Part shown: positions 12,187 to 20,311 of the stretch, piece by piece
Layout: each line of letters starts with the position of its first letter
Position numbering within the stretch: the stretch's first letter is position 1
Assembly: GCF_011765625.1 (NCBI RefSeq)
Contig: NZ_CP050313.1
Location: forward strand, 678,501-742,500
Direction of reading: 5' to 3'
Source of the DNA: Shewanella aestuarii
Lineage (GTDB): Bacteria; Pseudomonadota; Gammaproteobacteria; Enterobacterales; Shewanellaceae
DNA: 64,000 nt
The notes under the pieces: model-generated
The model's database searches: none
The model's input: only the letters and a program-made list of their open reading frames with translations
What the model was told of the DNA's origin: nothing
Translations under genes and position numbers: made by a program

Positions 12187-12857
12187 TCAGTTAAACCGTG
12201 GAAGATATATCCTTGGCCACGTCGCGTTTCGATCGTGGTTTTACCGAGTTTTTTACGAAGGTGGGTAACGTACACTTCAACAACATTACTTTCTTTTTCG
12301 TCATCAAATTGATAGAGCTTATCGGTCAACTGCGCCTTAGAGAGTAATTTTTTAGGCGACATTAAAAATATTTTTAATAACCTAAATTCCATTGCTGTCA
12401 GTTCAAATTCATTATCAGCCACAATGACTTTTTGTTCAGCTTCATCCAGTGTGATACCGGCATAAACCAGTTGCTTAGATGAGGTATTTGCTCGACCATG
12501 AGCACGATTTATTAATGCTTGAATACGTGCGAGTAACTCTTGAGCATGAAATGGTTTACCTAAGTAATCATCTGCGCCAGCATTAAAGCCTTCTACTTTT
12601 TCATGCCATTGCGAACGTGCAGTTAGCATGATAACTGGCGTTTCAATGCCCTTTTCACGCCAGCTGGTGACTAAGTTCAAGCCATTACCATCGGGCAAAC
12701 CAATATCTAGGATGACGCAATCGTATTGAGTTTCCTTTATCAGGTAGTCTGCTTCTAAAGCTTTATCGGTAACATCGGTGACATAGCCAGCTTGCTTAAG
12801 CTGTTTTTCTAATTCAGCCACTAAAAGTGGATTATCTTCAACGAGTAACAGTTTCAT
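12183..12857 (-). CDS. OmpR/PhoP-type response regulator
   Basis: DNA-binding response regulator. The receiver domain (residues 1-115) begins MKLLLVEDNPLL, with phosphoacceptor Asp51 in VILDIGLPDGNG, the conserved Thr in MLTARSQW and Lys in YLGKPF. A C-terminal winged helix (about 130-220) contains ELTAMEFRLLKIFL and VEVYVTHLRKKLG. The frame can also be opened from a GTG at 12872, but the family N-terminus favours ATG 12857. The start lies inside the preceding small-protein gene (20-base overlap) and the end overlaps the kinase start, giving a tightly coupled three-gene operon. Confidence 0.92.
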   Translation of the reverse strand: MKLLLVEDNPLLVAELEKQLKQAGYVTDVTDKALEADYLIKETQYDCVILDIGLPDGNGLNLVTSWREKGIETPVIMLTARSQWHEKVEGFNAGADDYLGKPFHAQELLARIQALINRAHGRANTSSKQLVYAGITLDEAEQKVIVADNEFELTAMEFRLLKIFLMSPKKLLSKAQLTDKLYQFDDEKESNVVEVYVTHLRKKLGKTTIETRRGQGYIFHGLTE

Positions 12858-13185
12858 GTTGCGTGCATTCACTTGGTAATTGAGTTAACGAGTTTAGCGT
12901 ACCACTTTGGGCGTCAAATTGCAGATTAACTACATGCCCTTGGCGTACTTTTAATTGCAGATCATAACGCCAAGTATCATTAAGTTGAAATAGTTGTGCA
13001 TCAACTAATTGAACATCGCAATATTGTGCTAACCAATTTAAACAATCATCGAGTGAACGAATATCACCATTACTAACTAATTGTTGGACATTGTCATGAT
13101 CAACTTCGACCATTTCTACGGTATCAATCGCATAGGCATTTAATGTGCTAAGGCTGAATAATCCCATAGTTAATAGCGGGGTCAT
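12838..13185 (-). CDS. Small secreted protein, PepSY-like, first gene of the two-component operon
   Basis: A protein of about 115 residues that begins with a cleavable signal peptide (MTPLLTMGLFSLSTLNAYA, then IDTVE). The mature part has a PepSY-like pattern (VDHDNVQQLVSNGDIRSLDD and later VNLQFDAQSGTLNSL). The ATG at 13185 is chosen because GGAG lies just upstream; a longer reading frame from 13230 would cross the crp terminator. Small PepSY proteins next to two-component genes are often periplasmic modulators or targets of the sensor; that role here is inference from position. Confidence 0.7.
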   Translation of the reverse strand: MTPLLTMGLFSLSTLNAYAIDTVEMVEVDHDNVQQLVSNGDIRSLDDCLNWLAQYCDVQLVDAQLFQLNDTWRYDLQLKVRQGHVVNLQFDAQSGTLNSLTQLPSECTQHETVTR

Positions 13186-13194
13186 GCAAACTCC

Positions 13195-13233
13195 AAGAAA
13201 AAAAGTGGTGTCCAGGTTTCTGAGCACCACTTT
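13195..13233 (-). terminator. Terminator hairpin after crp, immediately upstream of the PepSY-like gene
   Basis: On the minus strand, AAAGTGGTG (13233-13225) pairs with CACCACTTT (13210-13202), followed by more Ts. It ends about 10 bases before the Shine-Dalgarno/ATG of the next gene on the same strand, leaving little room for a separate promoter. Confidence 0.75.
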
Positions 13234-13284
13234 AATAATCTTGGCTTAAATTAAGCTGAACCTTAACTTAAGTAGTGACTTTAC

Positions 13285-13920
13285 TTAACGAGTACCATAT
13301 ACCACGATAGTTTTACCGTGTGCTTGGATAAGGTTTTGCTCTTCAAGCATTTTTAAAATGCGACCAACCGTTTCACGAGAACAACCAACAATTTGGCCGA
13401 TTTCTTGGCGGGTGATTTTGATTTGCATTCCGTCAGGGTGAGTCATTGCATCAGGCTGCTTGGCAAGGTGCAATAAGGTTTGTGCAATTCGACCTGCAAC
13501 ATCTAAGAAAGCTAAATCACCTACTTTTTGGCTTGTGCTTTGTAAGCGATAAGCCATTTGAGCAGAAAGCTTCATTAAGATCTCAGGATTAACTTGAATT
13601 AATTGCTTGAATTTCTTGTAAGAAATTTCAGCTATTTCACAAGCTTGTTTTGCTCGAACCCATGCGGTACGTTCAGCCTGCTCTTCAAATAAGCCGAGTT
13701 CTCCGATGAAGTCACCTTGGTTCAGGTAAGAAAGGATCATTTCTTTACCTTCTTCATCTTTAATCAATACGGCAACTGAACCCTTAACAATGTAGTAAAG
13801 CGTGTCAGAATCTTCACCAGCATGGATAAGCGTACTTTTTGCTGGATATTTGTGAATGTGACAATGTGAAAGAAACCATTCCAACGTTGGGTCTGGTTTT
13901 GGCTTACCAATCAGAGCCAT
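13285..13920 (-). CDS. crp: cAMP receptor protein
   Basis: Global transcription regulator CRP, 211 residues. The cyclic-nucleotide-binding beta roll (residues ~20-120) contains [12 protein letters not shown] and [17 protein letters not shown], with the Arg-Ala elements that contact cAMP. After the long dimer helix, the helix-turn-helix is [19 protein letters not shown] (near 169-187). Shine-Dalgarno GAGGAA precedes the ATG. In Shewanella, CRP controls anaerobic respiration as well as carbon use. The gene is divergent from a Sel1 protein gene across 342 bases. Confidence 0.98.
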   Translation of the reverse strand: MALIGKPKPDPTLEWFLSHCHIHKYPAKSTLIHAGEDSDTLYYIVKGSVAVLIKDEEGKEMILSYLNQGDFIGELGLFEEQAERTAWVRAKQACEIAEISYKKFKQLIQVNPEILMKLSAQMAYRLQSTSQKVGDLAFLDVAGRIAQTLLHLAKQPDAMTHPDGMQIKITRQEIGQIVGCSRETVGRILKMLEEQNLIQAHGKTIVVYGTR

Positions 13921-14262
13921 GTGATATTCCTCGATTGATTAAAAATTAAGTAAGTAATCTCTAATTAAGCACTTTACGCTATTTGTAAATGCAAAACATT
14001 GATAGAGATCGAATTTAGCGAGTCGCTATTCTATATTAACTCGTTCAATTTTAGGTTTATTTGCTCAGATTTGAGAGTTAAGTCAATTAAAATGTCATAG
14101 TTGCATATAAATCACAAGCGAGATTCGTTTGTTTACGCTAGTTTTAAATTTAAAGTTCACCTTTACGTGCTTTTAAATTAAAAAATAATCATCTCAGCTC
14201 AGTTGTAATGCAGACCTGACATGGTTAATGTTAGCTAAGCGCATTTTTTATTTGAGGTTGTA
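13921..14262. promoter_or_regulatory. Divergent promoter region of crp and the Sel1 gene
   Basis: A 342-base AT-rich spacer with no coding potential that I can support. A weak CRP-like half site (TTGCATATAAATCACA, 14101-14116) is present, which would fit autoregulation, but only the TCACA half is good. No terminators or repeats stand out. Confidence 0.4.
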
Positions 14263-15042
14263 GTGAATAAATTTTTGTCTTTAAGCTTGAGTTGTCTATT
14301 GGCAAGTAGTGTTTTTTTACCTAAAGCACAGGCCTTTTCTATCCCGCAATCAGCACAATCTCAGGCGCAGTCTAAAATCATTAATATTCAGCTTAAAGCT
14401 GCCCAAGGCGAACCTGATGCGCAGTTTTTATTGGGCTTAATGTATTTATCCGGGCGCTTTGTTGACCAAGATGTTACTCAAGGATTTATGTGGGTTGAGC
14501 AGGCCGCCTATCAACACCATTTTAAAGCTCAGCAAACCTTAGCGGATTTATCTTTTGAGGGTAAATTAGTGCCACGCAATCTTCTTAAAGCTGAAAAGTG
14601 GTATTTAGCAATGAGTGAACAAGGTGATAAATGGGCTAATTTCAGATTAGGTTTTATTTATGCCGCTGGTGGCGACGGTGTAGAGCGTAATTGTGGTAAA
14701 GCATTGGTTCAATTTGGCAGTGTGGGCGACACTGTATCGTTAGGTAATGTGGCATGGATTTTAGCAACGTGCCCAGAAGCTGAGTATCGCGATGGTTCTA
14801 AAGCGGTCAATTTGTCATTAAAATTGCTTGAGACAAATGAAAATGATCCGACAATTTTAGATAACCTGGCGGCGGGGTATGCTGAAATGGGCGATTTTAC
14901 TCAAGCGGTGAATATCCAAAAAAAAGCTATTGATGCTCTGAAATATACACCTGAACTGGTAAAAAGCGATGAGTTTAACTTGCGGTTACAGCAGTATGAA
15001 AACAATCAAGCGTACCGCGAAGTGATCCCGATATTAGATTAA
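14263..15042 (+). CDS. Secreted Sel1-repeat/TPR-like protein
   Basis: Protein of 259 residues starting at GTG 14263, with a clear signal peptide (LSLSLSCLLASSVFLPKAQA). Residues ~40-150 hold Sel1-like repeats (AAQGEPDAQFLLGLMYLSGR, then MWVEQAAYQHHFKAQQTLADL and MSEQGDKWANFRLGFIYAAG). A further helical segment (LDNLAAGYAEMGDFTQAVNI) looks like a TPR. Such proteins act as periplasmic scaffolds; no partner is evident here. Nothing indicates enzymatic activity. Confidence 0.8.
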   Translation: MNKFLSLSLSCLLASSVFLPKAQAFSIPQSAQSQAQSKIINIQLKAAQGEPDAQFLLGLMYLSGRFVDQDVTQGFMWVEQAAYQHHFKAQQTLADLSFEGKLVPRNLLKAEKWYLAMSEQGDKWANFRLGFIYAAGGDGVERNCGKALVQFGSVGDTVSLGNVAWILATCPEAEYRDGSKAVNLSLKLLETNENDPTILDNLAAGYAEMGDFTQAVNIQKKAIDALKYTPELVKSDEFNLRLQQYENNQAYREVIPILD

Positions 15043-15141
15043 TGTGCCATTATCATCGCATCATCGAGCAGGGAATATGATAAGGAAGGAGCCGCTGACA
15101 TGCTCAAGGAGCTAACAGATCTAAATTGGGGGAATTAACAC

Positions 15142-15204
15142 CTGAGCATATCAACTATCGTTCTTTCGCCTGAAATCCCGACGCCACAATCTTAATATGC
15201 TCAG
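15142..15204. repeat. Inverted repeat between the Sel1 gene and prkB
   Basis: CTGAGCATAT (15142-15151) and ATATGCTCAG (15195-15204) are perfect 10-base inverted copies enclosing 43 bases. It lies between converging genes and could form a long-loop hairpin; there is no T tract typical of a terminator. Just upstream, a 12-codon reading frame (ATG 15100, stop 15136-15138) has a strong AAGGAAGGAG in front of it. Confidence 0.5.
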
Positions 15205-15216
15205 CTTAAAGTAAGC

Positions 15217-16098
15217 TTAATCTTGTTTTTGCAGCTCGATTCGCTTGTTCATTAAGTCACGAATGAGCGGGGTTAATATGAGCTCCATTGCGAATGACAT
15301 CTTGCCACCAGGTACAACCAAGGTGTTAACTCGAGACATAAACGAGCCTTGGATCATTCTTAACAGATATGGGAAATCAACATCGCTCATCCCTCTAAAC
15401 CTAATCACTACAAAGCTTTCATCTAAGCTAGGAATATCTTTAGCACTGAATGGATTTGAGGTGTCAACCGTTGGCACTCGTTGAAAATTAATGTGAGTAC
15501 GCGAGAACTGAGGCGTCATATGATTAATGTAATCGTCCATGCTTCGAACAATCGAGCCCATGACTTTTTCACGGCTATGACCACGATCTTTGGTGTCACG
15601 AACAATTTTTTGAATCCACTCTAGGTTGACGATAGGTACCATGCCAATTAGCAAATCAACATGTTTAGCGACATCAGCCTCCTCCGTCACTACACCACCA
15701 TGTAAACCTTCGTAATAAAGCATATCGGTATTCGGTGGTAAATCGCGCCATTGGGTGAAGGTGCCTGGCATTTGGTTAAATGGCACCGCCTCATCAAAGG
15801 TGTGTAAATAACTTCGTGTTTTACCTGTGCCTGTTTCGCTATAGCTGGCAAAGCATTCTTCTAGTTTTACAAAGTTGTTTGCCTCTGGGCCAAAATAACT
15901 AATATTGCGATTTTCAGCTTGCGATTTACGAATTAAAACTTCCATTTCTGCGCGGGTAAAATTATGAAAACTGTCCCCTTCCACAAAGGCTGCATTAATA
16001 CCTAATTGGCGAAAAATATGCGTAAAAGCCGTGGTCGTCGTTGTTGTGCCGGCGCCTGAGGAGCCAGTCACCGCAATAATGGGATGTTTTGCTGACAT
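15217..16098 (-). CDS. prkB: Phosphoribulokinase-like protein
   Basis: P-loop kinase of the phosphoribulokinase/uridine kinase group, 293 residues. The Walker A region is AVTGSSGAGTTTTT at residues ~9-22; later conserved pieces are VEGDSFHNFTRAEM and YYEGLHGGVV. In organisms without a Calvin cycle, such as this one appears to be, the natural substrate of PrkB is unknown. Gene order yheT-yheU-prkB near crp matches E. coli. The start at 16098 gives the expected N-terminus (MSAKHPIIAVTG). Confidence 0.93.
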   Translation of the reverse strand: MSAKHPIIAVTGSSGAGTTTTTTAFTHIFRQLGINAAFVEGDSFHNFTRAEMEVLIRKSQAENRNISYFGPEANNFVKLEECFASYSETGTGKTRSYLHTFDEAVPFNQMPGTFTQWRDLPPNTDMLYYEGLHGGVVTEEADVAKHVDLLIGMVPIVNLEWIQKIVRDTKDRGHSREKVMGSIVRSMDDYINHMTPQFSRTHINFQRVPTVDTSNPFSAKDIPSLDESFVVIRFRGMSDVDFPYLLRMIQGSFMSRVNTLVVPGGKMSFAMELILTPLIRDLMNKRIELQKQD

Positions 16099-16248
16099 TT
16101 TACCTGCCTAAAAGTCTTGGTTTTTTGGGGACTTGGTGTAATTTAGTGTTCGCTGCAACACTAAACTCACATCGGACTCACATTTATACGGTAAATAGGG
16201 GTATTGGGTCAAACTTGAAGCCAGTTAAATTACTTTGTTTATCGATCA

Positions 16249-16494
16249 CTAAGTTTGCAAATTGACTATATTTTTATGATGGCGGATTGCGATGGACTCA
16301 TCTTCTTCACTGTATTCTACTAGCAATTCACCTTGTTTTAATGCTTGTTTACATTGCTGGATCATGGCCAATATTTGCTGCTGATTTAACTCACTGAAAC
16401 TGCCATCTTCAACTTGAGAAAAAAGATACTCTTTGATCAAGTTATTTAAGGTGTCAGTGTCAAGTGATTGTAGTGCGTGGTATGGAATAATCAT
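16249..16494 (-). CDS. yheU: YheU family protein (UPF0270)
   Basis: Small acidic protein of 81 residues beginning MIIPYHALQSLDTDTLNNLI, the hallmark of the UPF0270/YheU family. Function is unknown. It follows yheT after 15 bases and precedes prkB, the same order as in E. coli. Confidence 0.9.
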   Translation of the reverse strand: MIIPYHALQSLDTDTLNNLIKEYLFSQVEDGSFSELNQQQILAMIQQCKQALKQGELLVEYSEEDESIAIRHHKNIVNLQT

Positions 16495-16509
16495 AAGCTT
16501 TTATCTAAC

Positions 16510-17490
16510 TCAATTAGGATTGTTTGATTGACTAAATATAAAATCCAGCACTCGCTTCTCAATATAAAACTGAGGTTTCCAAGGCCAACCACCTTTAATA
16601 AAACCAACATGGCCACCTTTGGTGTGCAGCTCGTATTCCACTGCCGTTGATAACTCGTCTTTGGTTGGGATAACCGCATCGGTCATGAAGGGGTCGTCTT
16701 GAGCATGAATAATTAAGGTCGGTTTAGTAATGTGCTTTAATAGTTTTAAGCCGCTGGCGCGATCATAATAATCATCAACACCATCGAACCCATGTAGCGG
16801 AGCCGTCACTTGGTCGTCAAACAAATAAAACGTGGTTAACTTTTTCAGATCTTCTTTGCCTATTGGCATTTGATCAACCAAATCGACATTATTAACTTTC
16901 CCAAGCATTTTTTTCTGTAAGCGTTTGATAAGGTGGCTTTGGTAGACTTTAGAAAATCCATGCTCGAGTTTTTTAGCACAAGCGCTTAATGTAAGTGGCG
17001 CTGAAATCACTACGGCTTTAGATAATAAGCTATTATTTTTCAGCGTTCCTTGATACTTCGCCAGCACATTTCCGCCTAAACTATAACCAACAGCATATAA
17101 TTCTGAGTCAGGGTAATACTGTTTTAGTTGCTGTAAAGTGAACGCTAAGTCATTAATATCACCACTATGATAGCTTCTTGCCAAGCGATTAGGTTCACCT
17201 GAGCAGCCGCGATGGTGGTGCACGACTGCACACAATTTGGCTTTTTTGGCTTCAATCAGCATTCTGCGAGCATAGTGAGATTCTACATTGCCTTCAAGGC
17301 CATGTACGATCACCAGAATAGGTTCACCATTTTGTGGGTTGCCTAGCCAATCTAAGTCAATAAAGTCGCCATCATCTAGCTCTTGTCGTTGACGAAAGGT
17401 ATCTGGTTTCGCCACTTTAAAAACGAACGGCAATATAGTTTGAATATGTGGGTTTGATGCCCACCACGGTGGAGTAAAAAGATCTGCCAT
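16510..17490 (-). CDS. yheT: YheT-type alpha/beta hydrolase
   Basis: Hydrolase of the YheT/EMB8 family, 326 residues. The start (WWASNPHIQTILP) is characteristic. The nucleophile elbow is AVGYSLGGNVLAKY (Ser near residue 143). Downstream, HAQDDPFM carries the acidic residue, and HVGFIKG near the C-terminus provides the His. The natural substrate is not established; related proteins act on esters or lipids. It is the first gene of the yheT-yheU-prkB group. Confidence 0.92.
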   Translation of the reverse strand: MADLFTPPWWASNPHIQTILPFVFKVAKPDTFRQRQELDDGDFIDLDWLGNPQNGEPILVIVHGLEGNVESHYARRMLIEAKKAKLCAVVHHHRGCSGEPNRLARSYHSGDINDLAFTLQQLKQYYPDSELYAVGYSLGGNVLAKYQGTLKNNSLLSKAVVISAPLTLSACAKKLEHGFSKVYQSHLIKRLQKKMLGKVNNVDLVDQMPIGKEDLKKLTTFYLFDDQVTAPLHGFDGVDDYYDRASGLKLLKHITKPTLIIHAQDDPFMTDAVIPTKDELSTAVEYELHTKGGHVGFIKGGWPWKPQFYIEKRVLDFIFSQSNNPN

Positions 17491-17601
17491 AAGGTTGATT
17501 TTGTTTTACGTATTTGAGAAGACTTAAACGTATGTTTAAATGTGATTGACATCACTGTAACACATTCAAAATGCCGACAACAAAAATAATAGGGGAAGCC
17601 A

Positions 17602-18105
17602 ATGAGACGACGTACCTTTCTCACCGCTGCATTTGCTGGCACCGCAGCATTAGCTTTAGGGGTGAACTTGTATACCTCTGGCCCTGATGAGGTTGAAGAT
17701 ATTCATCACCGCGTGCTATTTAGCGTACTGATCCCTGTATTTTTAGATGGCGCATTGCCTGAGGTTGTTAGCCAGCGGCGGGCAGTCATTGAGGCAACAT
17801 TAGATGCTATCGCACAATCCATTGCGGTATTACCACAAGAGCAACAAAATGAACTGACAGAGTTGCTAGCAATGCTTGAAGGGCGTTTAGGGTTATTAAT
17901 ATTAACCGGCGAAATGACACCATTGATGATGCGCTCACCTGCAGAATTGGTGACAATGCTTGAGGGTTGGCGACATCATTTTTTGACTCTGTTACAAACG
18001 GCTTATCATGGGTTACGCGAGCTAGTGCTAGCCAGTTATTACTCCTCTCCCGAACATTGGGAAAACCTTGGTTATGCCAAGCCAACATTCATTATTAATA
18101 CTTAA
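17602..18105 (+). CDS. Twin-arginine-signal small subunit, gluconate-dehydrogenase subunit 3-like
   Basis: Protein of 167 residues with a twin-arginine leader (MRRRTFLTAAFAGTAALALG), predicting export by Tat. The remainder resembles the small gamma subunit (subunit 3) of membrane gluconate 2-dehydrogenase-type flavoprotein complexes. It directly precedes a GMC flavoprotein gene that lacks a signal peptide, so the small subunit probably carries the folded partner across the membrane. Family assignment rests on size, leader and neighbour rather than on a strong motif. Shine-Dalgarno GGGGAAG lies upstream. Confidence 0.72.
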   Translation: MRRRTFLTAAFAGTAALALGVNLYTSGPDEVEDIHHRVLFSVLIPVFLDGALPEVVSQRRAVIEATLDAIAQSIAVLPQEQQNELTELLAMLEGRLGLLILTGEMTPLMMRSPAELVTMLEGWRHHFLTLLQTAYHGLRELVLASYYSSPEHWENLGYAKPTFIINT

Positions 18106-18140
18106 TCTTTCATTCAGTGGCTGTATAAGGAGTAGCGCAA

Positions 18141-19721
18141 TTGGCGATTATCGATCCTATTGAAACAGGGCTAGCTTCAGGTTGGCAACATATTGATGCC
18201 AGCACCTTAAGCCAAAATAGACACTTTGAAGCTGATGTGGTGATTGTTGGTACTGGTGCCGGTGGTGGCACGGCTGCAGAGATTTTAGCAGAGGCCGGAT
18301 TAAGTGTGATTATGATTGAGGGCGGCTCACTCAAGTCATCCAAAGACTTCGATATGGAAGAGCGACAAGCTTACCCTAATCTCTATCAACAGGCGGCAGC
18401 CATGAAAACGGCTGATAAGGGCATCGGTATTTTTCAGGGGCGAACGGTTGGCGGCTCAACAACCATTAACTGGACGACCTCTATCAGAACACCTGAGCCT
18501 ACGTTAGATTACTGGGCCGCAGAGCGTTCGGTGATTAACACCGCCAGTGCTGACATGTTGCCATGGTTTGAAAAAATGGAGCAGCGCTTACATATTGCCC
18601 AGTGGCAATATGAGCCTAATCGAAATAACAGTGCGCTGCGTGACGGCTGTAAAAAGTTAGGTTGGGATTACACAGTGATCAAACGTAACGTGATGGGCTG
18701 CTGGAATACTGGTTATTGCGGCATGGGATGTCCAGTGAATGCTAAGCAATCTATGTTAGTCACTACCATTCCTGCGGCATTAAATAAGGGAGCATTGCTT
18801 ATCTCTCGGGCCAAGGTTACTCATGTGGAACACAGTGCAGATAAAGTGAGTGGCCTAAAAGCACAAGCTTTAACAGCGGGATTTTCGCCGACTAATATTG
18901 AGTTAACGTTTAGCGCCAAGCATTATATTTTGAGTGCTGGAGCGGTTCATTCGCCAACAATTTTAATGCGTTCAAAAGTACCTGATCCTTACAAATTACT
19001 TGGCAAAACTTTTTTGCATCCTTCTTTGCTATCTGGCGCAATTTTTCCTGAGCAGATAAATGGTCACAGTGGTGCACCGCAATCGATTTATTCGGATGAA
19101 TTTGTCTGGCGAGACGGTGTAACTGGTGACTTGGGTTATAAACTCGAGGTTGCGCCAATTCATCCTGTGCTAATTGCATCTAAAACCATAGGTTATGGAA
19201 TGAGTCATGCGAAATTAATGACAGATTTCAATCACATACAAGTGACAATTGCTTTAATGCGCGATGGTTTTAATGATCAAAGCCAAGGCGGGCAAGTGCA
19301 TTTAACTGACAAAGGTTTTGCGCTAGATTACCCATTAACGGACACTTTTTGGCAGGCTGCTAGAAAGGCGTTTTTGAGCATGGCAGAATTGCAATTTGCA
19401 GCGGGGGCCAAAAAAGTGTTGCCCATGAATGATGGCATGAACTATTTAACTTCATGGCAACAGGCAAAGGCGTCAATTAGCGCAATGGATATAGGACTCA
19501 TTAAAACCATCGTGGCATCGGCACATGTAATGGGGGGCTGCCCAATGGGTGAAGATAAAGCCAAAGCAGTTATCGACAGCTATGGGCGCTCACATTATCT
19601 CGAAAACTTGTCAGTTTTTGATGGTTCTATGTTTCAAACCAGTCTAGGCGCTAATCCGCAGTTATCGATTTATGGCATAGTAGCGCGCAATGCAACGAGA
19701 TTAGCGCAAGAGTTAACTTAG
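18141..19721 (+). CDS. GMC-family FAD-dependent oxidoreductase
   Basis: Flavoprotein of 526 residues from the glucose-methanol-choline family. The FAD-binding motif is VVIVGTGAGGGTAAEILAEA (near residues 32-51); GRTVGGSTTINW is the second cofactor signature. A cysteine-rich CWNTGYCGMGCPVNA segment is typical of the long-chain alcohol oxidase and gluconate-dehydrogenase branch. Catalytic His and Asn fit in HVMGGCPMG and ANPQLSIYG. The start is TTG 18141, supported by AAGGAG 9-14 bases upstream. No signal peptide is visible. The small Tat subunit 36 bases upstream is the likely export partner. The substrate is unknown. Confidence 0.85.
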   Translation: MAIIDPIETGLASGWQHIDASTLSQNRHFEADVVIVGTGAGGGTAAEILAEAGLSVIMIEGGSLKSSKDFDMEERQAYPNLYQQAAAMKTADKGIGIFQGRTVGGSTTINWTTSIRTPEPTLDYWAAERSVINTASADMLPWFEKMEQRLHIAQWQYEPNRNNSALRDGCKKLGWDYTVIKRNVMGCWNTGYCGMGCPVNAKQSMLVTTIPAALNKGALLISRAKVTHVEHSADKVSGLKAQALTAGFSPTNIELTFSAKHYILSAGAVHSPTILMRSKVPDPYKLLGKTFLHPSLLSGAIFPEQINGHSGAPQSIYSDEFVWRDGVTGDLGYKLEVAPIHPVLIASKTIGYGMSHAKLMTDFNHIQVTIALMRDGFNDQSQGGQVHLTDKGFALDYPLTDTFWQAARKAFLSMAELQFAAGAKKVLPMNDGMNYLTSWQQAKASISAMDIGLIKTIVASAHVMGGCPMGEDKAKAVIDSYGRSHYLENLSVFDGSMFQTSLGANPQLSIYGIVARNATRLAQELT

Positions 19722-19801
19722 CCTAACAAGTTCAAGGCAGAGTAGAGAGAAGTTTATTGGTGGAATCATGCAGCAACACTATGAATGTTTGAGCAAGATA
19801 T

Positions 19802-20260
19802 TCATAAAATGAGGTTTTCTTGGGTTAAGCCAAATAAACCTAAATACCCTTGTGTGTTGTTGGTGTTAGATAGTGTCGATAACGGGATGTTTGCTGGCAT
19901 ATTATTGAGATGTCGCAACAGCATTTTTTGCGACTTACGCTCCATGATCAGTTCCACTTCGAGCATTTTTTGATATTCATCCTCAGTTAAATGGGCCTTG
20001 GCTAATCGTCGCAACCCACGAAATGGTTTTAATATCGTTTGCTCCCATTGCTCAATAACTTGGGCCATTTGTTGCCATTGCTCAGCACTTAATACGTAAT
20101 TTTGTTGGTCTAAGTATTGGGCCAAAAGTAACAGGTTGACGTTAACTTGGTGACTATCTTGCAGCGCAATATACCCTTTGGGCGCAGACAAATAGCGCTG
20201 TTCGCATTCTTGCCAGACTTTATCGCAAAACTTTCCTTTAGATAGTGGCTTAGCAGTCAT
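19802..20260 (-). CDS. TIGR02444/DUF2390 family protein
   Basis: Helical protein of 152 residues; the N-terminal part (KFCDKVWQECEQRYLSAPKG, then VNVNLLLLAQYLDQQ) matches the TIGR02444 family found next to the ABC-F gene yheS in many gammaproteobacteria. Function is unknown. It lies 51 bases downstream of yheS on the same strand and is probably co-transcribed. Confidence 0.75.
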   Translation of the reverse strand: MTAKPLSKGKFCDKVWQECEQRYLSAPKGYIALQDSHQVNVNLLLLAQYLDQQNYVLSAEQWQQMAQVIEQWEQTILKPFRGLRRLAKAHLTEDEYQKMLEVELIMERKSQKMLLRHLNNMPANIPLSTLSNTNNTQGYLGLFGLTQENLIL

Positions 20261-20311
20261 ATTGTCGGCCCAACTCTGGATTAAAGGTTAATGTGATGCC
20301 ACTTGGCAGGC

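Noticed and set aside
14101..14116. CRP binding site for crp autoregulation
   Set aside because: Only the TCACA half is good; the other half disagrees at three of five positions, so I list it only as weak.
19785..19973. Plus-strand reading frame of about 62 codons after the GMC gene
   Set aside because: It lies almost wholly within the TIGR02444 gene on the other strand and has no recognisable sequence.
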